NCBI RefSeq assembly: GCF_003473485.1
Contig: NC_053046.1
Location: 4,660,001 to 4,724,000 of the forward strand
Direction of reading: 5' to 3'
DNA: 64,000 bases
From: Medicago truncatula
Lineage: Eukaryota; Streptophyta; Magnoliopsida; Fabales; Fabaceae
Shown here: piece after piece, positions 25,576 through 35,379 of the stretch
How the letters are laid out: each line of letters begins with the position of its first letter
Position numbering within the stretch: position 1 is the first letter of the stretch
Program-made: the position numbers and the translations under genes
Notes under the pieces: model-generated
What the model saw: only the letters and a program-made list of their open reading frames with translations
The model's database searches: none
Told to the model about the DNA's origin: nothing

Positions 25576-26215
25576 TGAAGAAAAATTAATTGAACATTGG
25601 TATCAAATAAATAAATATTAAGCATTTTGTGAATTATTTGAGTCAGGGGGAGGCAATGAGATAGTCATATAATAACAAAAAAAAAAATTGTATATAGTCA
25701 AAGAATATATATATTATAGGAAGATATTTGACATTTTTTTCTTCTTTTTTCATAGTGAACAAACTATTATTCAATTTTGGTCTCATCATTAGTCGTGTGT
25801 CCCAGTTATTTTCTCTTTGGACAATAAACGTCAGGGTGGGTTGTTTTGTTGTAACAATAGACAAGTTTTGTGTAATCTAATGTATTGATTTGTACAATCA
25901 ACTTTTATTCTTGAGCCATACATCCTTTGTTTCTTTAACCTTCAAGTAGTTGCTAACAAAACTAAAACATGTAATGCAAAGATAATCTTATTGTCAAATT
26001 TTAAAAATATATTGAATTAAGCATGTCACTTTTATCCTTAGGGTGGTTGGGTAGCTCAATAAGTTTGAACAAAGATAAAGAATTGGAGGTCCTGAGTTTG
26101 AACTTAGACAAATGTGTAAATATCAATCTAGCAATTAATTACTGACATTTGCCATAAAAAAATGATTTCGATCCTTAAATATGAGTCATTGTCACTATAA
26201 TTTTTAAATGTATCG
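25576..26215. other. Spacer between the 5-phosphatase and the inverted duplication
   Basis: 3' UTR of the 5-phosphatase, then AT-rich DNA. A SINE-like segment sits at about 26040-26165. No other gene was seen. Confidence 0.5.
26040..26165 (+). repeat. SINE-like segment with A- and B-box-like motifs
   Basis: GGTTGGGTAGCTCAATAAG (A-box-like) is followed about 45 bp later by GAGTTTGAACTT (B-box-like) and an A-rich end. It looks like a different, more degenerate SINE family from the copies at 11.9 and 20.3 kb. Confidence 0.45.
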
Positions 26216-26625
26216 AGATTGCAAACATATTTCTAATATTTTTTTTGTTAGTATTTGTATAGACACAATTGACCCATAAAAAACATATTTGAAAACTAAA
26301 TTGACTACGTAAAAGCAAATTTGAGAATCAAAATGACTATTAAAAGAACCATGTGTGGATGTATTTGCATTTTGGATACATTCAAAAACTATAGCAACAA
26401 CACCTCATACATTCAAGCCCTATATACATCAATGTCTAAAAGATAGGGATTTTCTGATGGGTTTTACATTGGTAGTTTGTCGAATTTGAATACTATTGTT
26501 GCTAATATGTCTCCGGTATCATGAGGCATATGTTTTCAAAAGCAAGGTATCTCCAAATATATGAACCAACCAAACTATGAATAATAGCAGTAGTGTTGTT
26601 AATAAAGGGTGTTTGAGTACGTGAA

Positions 26626-26693
26626 GAGGTGGTTTGAAAAATTAGTCCCACATCGGGTAATAACACAAACGTTAGAGTCTTTATAAACTAAAT
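26626..26693 (+). promoter_or_regulatory. Distal duplicated USE+TATA block of U6atac copy A
   Basis: The first of two perfect 68-bp tandem units. It holds a USE (AGTCCCACATCG, 26644-26655) and TTTATAAA (26680-26687), but what follows at the expected start distance is the second unit, not snRNA sequence. Confidence 0.85.
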
Positions 26694-26777
26694 GAGGTGG
26701 TTTGAAAAATTAGTCCCACATCGGGTAATAACACAAACGTTAGAGTCTTTATAAACTAAATTCTCTAGCACATAGAT
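26694..26777 (+). promoter_or_regulatory. Proximal Pol III-type snRNA promoter of U6atac copy A
   Basis: USE AGTCCCACATCG at 26712-26723, then 25 nt, then TTATAA at 26749-26754, then 23 nt to the RNA start at 26778. Plant U6 genes have the same USE-to-TATA (about 25-26 nt) and TATA-to-start (about 23 nt) distances. This is the shorter, Pol III type of spacing. The second 68-bp unit ends at 26761. Confidence 0.9.
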
Positions 26778-26901
26778 GTGTTCGTGAAAAGGAGAGATGG
26801 TTGGCATCTCCCCTGACAGGGATGGGAACAGCTTTCGGGCTTTCCTGTTACACACCTCGGTTAAGGCTATCCACCTCTTTGAGGTTGGATCTATAACCCA
26901 A
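26778..26901 (+). ncRNA. U6atac: U6atac snRNA, copy A
   Basis: 124-nt RNA starting GTGTTCGTGAAAAGGAGAGA. It keeps the U6atac landmarks: AAAAGGAGAGA, which pairs with U12-type 5' splice sites; TTGGCATCTCCCC; the TGACAGGGATGGGAACAG block for U4atac pairing and the internal stem-loop; TTTCGGGCTTTCCTGT; then CTCGGTTAAGGCTATCCACC and a GAGGTTGGATCT 3' part. Length and order match the known U6atac RNA (about 125 nt in human). U6atac replaces U6 in the catalytic core of the minor spliceosome, in the nucleus. The promoter and a 12-T terminator are in place, so the copy looks functional. There is no sign of a processed pseudogene (no A-tail). Confidence 0.95.
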
Positions 26902-26913
26902 TTTTTTTTTTTT
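26902..26913 (+). terminator. Pol III T-run terminator of U6atac copy A
   Basis: Twelve consecutive T residues directly after ACCCAA at the RNA 3' end, the expected Pol III stop signal. Confidence 0.85.
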
Positions 26914-27311
26914 CCTTTTCGCTTCTATGATTTTTTTTTTTTTATCCCTTTTTCTTCTGTATAAAGTCCAGGATCAATTATAATAATTCAGAGTTCAATT
27001 TTTATGCTAGAAACATTTTACCGGAATTCCCTTTTCTTATTCGAACTAAAATATATATATATTAAAGCCAGTACCAAATAAGAGAAATTATCACCAAAAT
27101 GGTATTAAAAAAAACAATAGGTCAAGTTGGTTGCATCAACTCTAGGTGAAACAAAAAAGCACATGAGAAAATTCTCCACCACAAAGTTGGTTTGAAAATG
27201 TAGAAACAAACAATGCAACAAAACAACATCATTAAACCTTTATTAAGTCTATAAACATTCCCCATAAGACTACTGCAGCATCAAAATTCCCTCTCTTCAC
27301 CATTTCTTTCA

Positions 27312-29023
<1,712 letters not shown>

Positions 29024-30346
29024 GTAGGTATTATGTATTTCTATGATTTGTAATAGAAACTTGTTTGGACTTAATTTTATTGCTTGCCTTGAAGAATATA
29101 GTTATTACTATAAATAAATGCAACAATATGGATTTCTGCAATTAAAAATAAGTCAATTCATGGTTTGCTAGATTTTTGCTTGTTTTTCTTTTGCACGTGT
29201 AAACTTACATAGTACAAGGGCAAATAAATTCTGTTTACATATTTAATCCCCTTCTATACACTCATACTTCCTCTTTAGGAATGCATTTCTTTTGTACAAT
29301 ATGAATGCATATAATTATAATTTGACCACGAAAAAACTCAATGCATTACATTATAATCAAATCTCCAATACATGTTAAAACATCACAAATACATGACCAA
29401 GGATTAACATATGATATGATCACCTTAGCTAGGAAATGAAAAATCATATCTGCAGTCATCCTAGTAACACTACATGATAATTGAAACAAGAGATCAAGAA
29501 TAACTTCATACATTCATGAATTATGGAATCGAAATCTCGATAGATCCTCAACAACATCGTTGATACTATCACCAACTAACTTTGAATCTATCTAGAAAAT
29601 AACATTATCAATATGGAGACTCTTAAACCATTTGATTGCTCTGACGAGACCATAAGTTTCACCCAACCTGACTCAAGATGCGGTTTGATCCACTCTCTTC
29701 TAGCTTGTATGAATAACCCAAACTCGTTGAAAAGACATATGCAAATACCAACCATATTGAATTGCAACGAGAAAGAAACATCAACATTACACATTATGAA
29801 TCCTACCGGAGGTCTTGACCATTGACACCATCACAGGTTTACTGTTTTTACACTGAATCGGATCTGACCTTGTACACACTTGCCTCAACAGCAGTGTGAT
29901 GTTTTTCTTTAATGAACACTAACTTAGTGTTTTAAAAAAGTTTATTTTCCATTATATATACTGGGGAACTAATATAGTAACGTATATAGTTGCATATACA
30001 TCATTAAGTTGAGATTTCCTTAAATAGTGTTAAATTTTTTTATATATATGAAAATGAAGGACACAATCCCATTTTAGCAAAATATATTTTGGTTAATTGA
30101 AGCCATGGTAGTAAACAACCAAATTGGGAGGGAAAAAAATTGTTGTTAGAAGAAAGTTCCCCTACTCTCACTACTCACTAGCATAAAAGATGCTCGAAAA
30201 AACAAAAAACAAAAATGCAAATGTTTGAATATTGAATGATAATAACTTCCATTGCTTTCTCTCAAATTGAAGAAACAAGACAGGAAAGCAAATGATATAT
30301 GACTCCCAAAAGCAGAAATCCGAAACGGGGTGAGGATACATCATAG
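29024..30346. other. Spacer downstream of the peroxidase
   Basis: Contains the peroxidase 3' UTR and a decayed RNase H-like fragment (about 29530-29830, minus strand). The rest is AT-rich with nothing recognised. Confidence 0.5.
29530..29830 (-). pseudogene. Decayed RNase H-like domain, probably from a LINE
   Basis: The minus-strand frame reads RPPVGFIMCNVDVSFSLQFN, followed by GICICLFNEFGLFIQARREW. This is the RPPxG-x-x-KCNVD and (G)xCxRDxxGxF pattern of plant RVT_3-type RNase H domains, common in non-LTR retrotransposons. After a disrupted middle, a SKLVGDSINDVVEDLSRF-like segment is recognisable near 29530-29590. The domain is broken and has no start or neighbouring reverse transcriptase. 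Confidence 0.6.
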
Positions 30347-31185
30347 ATGGTATAACCAGCTTGAAATCAGAGATAACTCAAATATAATAAAGAGAACCAA
30401 TGAACCAATATTATCAAAAGAATTCTCTTATTCAACAAAGAATCAGTTTCTACTATTCTATATGAACAAGTAGAAAGCTGAAAACAGGAAAGGAAGTTGC
30501 AACAGATTGATAACAGAAACTAACTACTAACTAAGTAGCTGTCAGCTCAGCGACTATGTTTGTGAATTGTGAAGTTGTATTAGATAGATCACTCAAAACA
30601 TTAATCAATATTGTTGGCCTAAACTTACTTGTTATAAGCACTATTAAGAGCTGCATACAAATAATCTGATTATTACACATTTACACTTAACTAAGCAATG
30701 ATTATATCCTTCAACTACCATATAGAAGTATCATTGATCAATTTTCTATAATTATTTAACAGTACACCGGATACAGAAGTCGAGTGATGGGATTTTATAC
30801 ATATACATGACTCTGTTATGCACTGTAATACAATGCAATGTTTATGCAGCCCAACATAGAAAGTATACTGAAAAACAATGAAAAGTGGTATAATAGTATA
30901 ATAGTAATGACCTTTAAATCGTTGCTAAGAAGAAGTAGCAGCTTTTATAGCTTTTTTCAATTCAGATTCAAAATCACTCACTACAATATTCTGAGACTTT
31001 TTTTTTGTTTTGAGAGATGACTTGGTTTCTAGTTTTTTCTCATTCTCTTTTCTTCCATTTCTATTGCTTCCCAAACATTGAAAGCTCTCACCTGAATGCT
31101 TCTGCTTTGAAACCTCCCCTTTAGAAACTCCCATTTTCATTTCATCCAACACTCTTTTTATCTTCTTATGAACATTATTTTTAAC
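30347..31185 (-). repeat. Duplicated 3' segment of the 33-34 kb gene
   Basis: Direct repeat of 32437-33255 with about 90% identity by eye. It covers the 3' flank, 3' UTR and last ~80 codons. Landmarks are TATATGAACAAGTAGAAAGC, the stretch TCATGCACTG (TTATGCACTG here) and the region around the stop codon. Confidence 0.82.
30925..31165 (-). pseudogene. Truncated copy of the 3' coding end of the neighbouring gene
   Basis: It encodes the C-terminal part only (KRVLDEMKMGVSKGEVSKQK ... QNIVVSDFESELKKAIKAA), ending at the equivalent stop. It aligns with residues about 280-360 of the 360-aa protein at 33030-34112, with substitutions and a short in-frame insertion. The frame is still open, but the 5' three quarters and the promoter are missing. 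It runs directly into a fragment of U6atac flanking DNA at about 31186. Confidence 0.8.
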
Positions 31186-31351
31186 ATTCAAATAAGAATA
31201 GACATTTCTTGTAAAATATTTCTAGCACAAAAATTGAACTCTGAATTAATATAATTGATCCTGTACTTTATGATATATACAGAATAAAAAGGGAAGAAAA
31301 AAAATTCAGAAGCATAAGGAAAAAAAAATTGGGTTAGATCCAACCTCAAAG
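31186..31351 (-). repeat. Partial second copy of the U6atac 3' flank
   Basis: Direct repeat of about 31452-31602: shared CTTTATGATATATA, CAGAAGCATAAGGAAAAAAA and the last ~23 nt of the U6atac RNA (31329-31351, minus strand). The homology stops abruptly inside the snRNA gene, so only its 3' tip and T-run are present. It is not functional. Confidence 0.8.
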
Positions 31352-31569
31352 ACATTTCTTGTAACAACCAGCTTGACCTATTTTTTTTTTAATACCATTT
31401 TGGAGATAATTTCTTTCATTTGGTACTGGCTTTATTTTATTTTTTAAAAATTCAAATAAGAAAAGACATATCTTGTAAAATGTTTCTAGAACAAAAATTT
31501 AACTCTGAGTTAATATAATTGATAATGTACTTTATGATATATAGAAAACAAACACACAGAAGCATAAGG

Positions 31570-31578
31570 AAAAAAAAA
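31570..31578 (-). terminator. Pol III T-run terminator of U6atac copy B
   Basis: Nine T residues on the minus strand directly after the RNA 3' end (ACCCAA). Confidence 0.83.
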
Positions 31579-31700
31579 TTGGGTTAGATCCAACCTCAAA
31601 GTGGTGGATAGCCTTAACCGAGATGTGTAACAGGAAAGCCCGAAGGCTGTTCCCATCCCTGTCAGGGGAGATGCCAACCATCTCTCCTTTTCACGAACGC
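31579..31700 (-). ncRNA. U6atac: U6atac snRNA, copy B
   Basis: 122-nt RNA starting GCGTTCGTGAAAAGGAGAGA. Compared with copy A it has four substitutions (RNA positions 2 U to C, 56 U to C, 78 C to U, 99 U to A) and a 2-nt deletion near position 116. The 5' splice-site-pairing AAAAGGAGAGA and the TGACAGGGATGGGAACAG block are unchanged. Promoter and terminator are present at correct distances, so it can plausibly be transcribed. The change at position 2 departs from the usual GUGUU start; its effect is unknown. Confidence 0.93.
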
Positions 31701-31768
31701 ATCTATTTGCTAAAGAATTTAGTTTATAAAGACTCTAACGTTTGTGTTATTACCCGATGTGGGACTAA
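31701..31768 (-). promoter_or_regulatory. Pol III-type snRNA promoter of U6atac copy B
   Basis: Reading on the minus strand: USE AGTCCCACATCG (31766-31755), 25 nt, TTATAA, then 23 nt to the RNA start at 31700. The geometry is the same as in copy A but without the tandem duplication. Confidence 0.88.
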
Positions 31769-33029
31769 TTTTTCAAACCACCTCTTCATGTACTGAAACA
31801 CTTCTACCTTTATTAATAATAACACTACTGTTAGACTTCTTGCCAAAAAAATAAAAAATACTACTGTTAGACTATATACCCTAGAGGGTTAGCATGTAAC
31901 CTATGTCATAGTTTGGTTGGTTCATATATTTGGAGATACCCTGTTTTTGTTTTTGAAAACATATGCCTCATGATAGCGGAGACATATTAGCAACAATAGT
32001 ATTCAAATTCGACAAACTACCAATGTAAACCCCATCAGAAAATCCTGATCTTTTAGACATTGATGTATATAGGGACTGATCCAGTAATTTGTGGAACAGA
32101 GGGATGGATAAAAAAATGGTTAAACAACTATATTCATCAAGGAATGTATGAGGTGTTGTCACTTTAGTTTTTGAATGCATCCCAAATACAAATACATCCA
32201 TGAGTGTTTCTTTTAATAGTCATTTGGATCCTCAAATCTGCTTTTACATATTCAATTTAGTTTTCGAATGTGTTTTTTTGTTGCTCAATTGAGTCCATAA
32301 AAATACTAACAAAAAAGATATTAGAAACATGTTTGCAAAGTTCTAGAGAGGTTGTGGTGTGGGGACATGTAACATCAACCACTGATTTTCAAGAGTTAAA
32401 ATTACTTATTTTATGCTTTAGAGTGAATCGTTAATCTTAGATAGTATAACCAGATCGAAATCAGAGAGAAATCAAGGAAGAAGAAGAGAACCAATGAACC
32501 AATATTACCAAATGAATTCTCTTAGTCTTATTCAACAAAGAATCGGTTTCTACTATTCTATATGAACAAGTAGAAAGCTGAAAATGGGAAATGAAGTTAC
32601 AACAGATTGATAACAGAAACTAACTACTAACTGTCAGCTCAACAGTAACTCTCACTACCACCTTAGCAACTATGTTTGTGAAGTTGTATTAGATAGATCA
32701 CTCAAAACATGAATCAATATATGTTGGACTAAACTTCCTTGCTATAAGCACTATTAAGAGCTGCATACAAATAATCTGATTATTAGACATTTACACTTAA
32801 CTAATGAATGATTATATCCTTCAACTACCATATAGAAGTATCATTAATCAATTCTCTATAATTATTCAACAGTACACCGGATAAAGAAGTCGAGTAATGG
32901 GATTTTATACATATACATGACACTGTCATGCACTGCAATACAAATTATACAATGCAATGCAGCCAAACATAGAAAGTATATTGAAAAACGACGATAATTG
33001 GTATAACAGTAATGACCTTTAAATCGTTG

Positions 33030-34112
33030 CTAAGAAGAAGCAGCAGCAGCTTTTATAGCTTTTTCCAATTCAGATTCGAAATCACTTACTACAATATTCT
33101 GAGGCTTGATTTCTTGTTTTTTTTCATTCTCTTTTCTTCCATTTTTATTGCTTCCCCAACTTTGAACGCTCTCACCTGCATGCTTCTGCTTTGAAACCTT
33201 CCCTTTAGAAACTCCCATTTTCATTTCATCCAACACTCTCTTCATCTCCTTATTCTCCTTTTCAACATTTTCCAAATCTATTTTCATCTCCTTCAGCACC
33301 TGCAAATTACCTTCACAATTATCATCATTGTTCCACTCATCTTTCTTCATTTCTTCAACCCTCTCCAGCCCAATTTTATTCACTGCCAAATACGGCATTT
33401 TCAACACAGATTTCCCCGGAAAACTCACACCCCAACGAAAATTCAACAACAACCCTTGTGTCACCGGCATCACCGTCCTAGCCATAACACCAACACAAGG
33501 TGAAAGACCACATTTTTCATTGTTTTTACCATCTGGGCCAACCCCAACACCAACACCAACACCAACGTTATTGTTGTTATTGTGACCAAATGGTTCCAAG
33601 TTTAAATTTTGCCAACCGGAACAAGACCCATTTGTTTCAGGAACAAAACCCTTTTCAATTTGAGGTGAAACAGAAAGAGGGTTGGTGTTAGAAGAATCTG
33701 AGAGAACGGTTTTGTGAAGAGAGAAATGACCAAATTGGGGTTTAAAGTGTAAAGAGAAAGAAGGAAGAAGAGGGGTAGAAGAGGAAAGAGAAGAAAGAGA
33801 GAAATTAGCGGAGAAGACAAGAGGAGAATGATTAGGTGAACCAAAAAGGCCTAAACCGGATTTGAGGGAGAGAGAGAAAGGAAGAGAAGAAGATGTTGTG
33901 GTTGGAGTGTAAGAGAGTTTGAAGGTTGGACCAGTTGGGAAATTTGTTGAGAGTGAGAATGAAAAATCAGAAGTTGAGTAGTTATTTGTGGCTGTGATTG
34001 TTGAAAGTAAAGGGTTGTTGAATATTGTTATTGGTACTTTTGCTGTCATTATTTGGGTTTGAGGGGTTTGTTGGTTTTCATTGTTGTTTTGGAATTTGAG
34101 GGAGAGTTTCAT
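33030..34112 (-). CDS. Plant-specific protein of unknown function, 360 aa
   Basis: Single-exon gene. I recognise the type (MKLSLKFQ start, beta-rich N-terminal half with repeated FSLSL, FSANFSL and HFKPQFGHFSLHK strands) as an uncharacterised plant family but know no function. Visible parts: Ser/Thr-rich residues about 35-130 with alternating hydrophobic residues; an Asn run plus (GV)5 low-complexity stretch at about 178-192; a second conserved block with VMARTVMPVTQ and LNFRWGVSFPG (about 208-232); a charged, likely coiled-coil segment (about 255-292, LKEMKIDLENVEKENKEMKR); and a Lys-rich linker before a VVSDFESELEKAIKAAAAS end. The start is the first ATG because the MKxSLKF motif begins there. 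There is no signal peptide or TM. Its 3' end is duplicated at 30347-31185. Confidence 0.82.
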   Translation of the reverse strand: MKLSLKFQNNNENQQTPQTQIMTAKVPITIFNNPLLSTITATNNYSTSDFSFSLSTNFPTGPTFKLSYTPTTTSSSLPFSLSLKSGLGLFGSPNHSPLVFSANFSLSSLSSSTPLLPSFSLHFKPQFGHFSLHKTVLSDSSNTNPLSVSPQIEKGFVPETNGSCSGWQNLNLEPFGHNNNNNVGVGVGVGVGPDGKNNEKCGLSPCVGVMARTVMPVTQGLLLNFRWGVSFPGKSVLKMPYLAVNKIGLERVEEMKKDEWNNDDNCEGNLQVLKEMKIDLENVEKENKEMKRVLDEMKMGVSKGKVSKQKHAGESVQSWGSNKNGRKENEKKQEIKPQNIVVSDFESELEKAIKAAAASS

Positions 34113-34265
34113 TGTGAGTTGTGTTGGGTTTGTGGAGGTTTCAAGTTAGAAGTTGAAGGAAAGGTGAAGCAGAAGAACCATGTTCAGCTAGCTAGAGATA
34201 GAGAGGATGCTGATTTTTTATTTATTTTTGGTGGATCAGAAAGTCTTGTAACAAAACACTACTGA

Positions 34266-34506
34266 CTCGTTTCTTTTTAATTGTCACATTTTGACATTTT
34301 CCATAAATCAAGACAATCAATAAAGTTATACTTTTACTTTAATGACCTTATTCATTTAATATCTCATTTCATATATTTTTCTCTCTGCAATAAATAACTA
34401 AGGATAATATTGGTAAAACAACATTTAATGTTGCATTGAACTTTAAAAGTGACAGTTAAATATGAACAAAATTTTTCTTCAAAATGACACTTAAAAAGGA
34501 ACGGAG
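34266..34506. repeat. Stowaway-like MITE
   Basis: The right end GACACTTAAAAAGGAACGGAG is followed by TA; the left end CTCGTTTCTTTTTAATTGTCAC is its degenerate inverse. The interior (TTCATTTAATATCTCATTTC, TTGCATTGAACTTTAAAAGT) matches 40185-40435 in inverted orientation. Confidence 0.72.
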
Positions 34507-35040
34507 TAAATGTTAAGCAGAGGTTTTTTAAGTTATTTGATTGAAATAAATTGGTTTTTAAGTTTATTTTTTAATACTTAGATCATTTAAGTTAATTAAT
34601 TGTGATAAGTTGGTTTTTTAAGTTTTTTCTGTACAAATTAAGTTATTTAGCTGTACTAATTTTGGGTATTTTAAATTAAAAAAATGTAAGTTATTTGAGG
34701 CCTAAAAGTTGTAATTAAATAACTTAAAACCTAAGTGTTAAGAAAAATTCTTAAAGGGTTAACTTGTTACAATTAAATAACTTAAAAGGACATAAATGGT
34801 ACGAAAAAAATTTAAAGACGTATTTATTACAATTAAATAACTTAAAAATCTTTTAATGTAATTTAGCCTAAACTCAATAACATAAAGATTATGTTATCTA
34901 ACAAATGTTTTTTACTCAAAAAAAAAAAAAAAAGAACGAAATGTTTTAAGAGCATTTATTTATGATTAAATAATAAACAATAGATAAATTTTATGTAAAA
35001 TAAGTTTATAAAGTGGTTCCTTAAAAAAGTTACTCTTTAA

Positions 35041-35379
35041 GGGTTCGTTTGATTTGCTAAAAAATGAAGGACATGACAGAACAACTTCAGTTGTCCAGTG
35101 TTTGATTTGTAAAACTGTTTCAGGTACAAGACAAACTGGAGGCAAGGGACAGGACAAAAACACATATTTTTGTCCCTCACCAAACCACAACACAACTTTT
35201 TGTCCCACGTACAAGTTGCCTAAAATACAAAAATAACATTTCGAGCCCCAAAAGTCGTATAAAACAAAAAATTATTCAATGTCATAAAAATTTGTCATGT
35301 GTTGTTCTGCCTTATGTTGTGTTGTTCTGTCTTGTACTGTTATGTCCATTACTTGCTGTTTTGCAAACCAAACGCACCC
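35041..35379. mobile_element. Tourist-like (PIF/Harbinger) MITE
   Basis: Terminal inverted repeats GGGTTCGTTTGATTTGC and GCAAACCAAACGCACCC, with TAA direct repeats on both sides (35038-35040, 35380-35382). The 339-bp interior is rich in TTTGTCC/GGACA motifs in both orientations and has no coding capacity. Confidence 0.82.

Larger units (their letters stand above)
26216..27133 (+). repeat. Left arm of the inverted duplication carrying U6atac copy A
   Basis: About 0.9 kb that matches the reverse complement of 31365-32345 with small indels. Shared landmarks in order are TTGTTAGTATTT, ACACCTCATACATTC, CATCAATGTCTAAAAGAT, AATTTGAATACTATTGTTGC, the U6atac promoter and RNA, and CAAAATGGTATTAAAA. 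The arms flank the peroxidase gene and a further ~2.3 kb. Confidence 0.85.
31365..32345 (-). repeat. Right arm of the inverted duplication carrying U6atac copy B
   Basis: Inverted relative to 26216-27133. It carries extra sequence not in the left arm, including about 32075-32140 and about 31810-31900. The promoter appears only once in this arm. Confidence 0.85.

Noticed and set aside
31968..32201. 77-codon minus-strand frame in the right inverted arm
   Set aside because: The left arm has the same sequence with an indel that breaks the frame, and no protein family is recognisable.
33328..33691. Plus-strand open frames rich in Pro/Thr/Gln
   Set aside because: They are antisense shadows of the minus-strand 360-aa gene, caused by its Gly-Val repeat.
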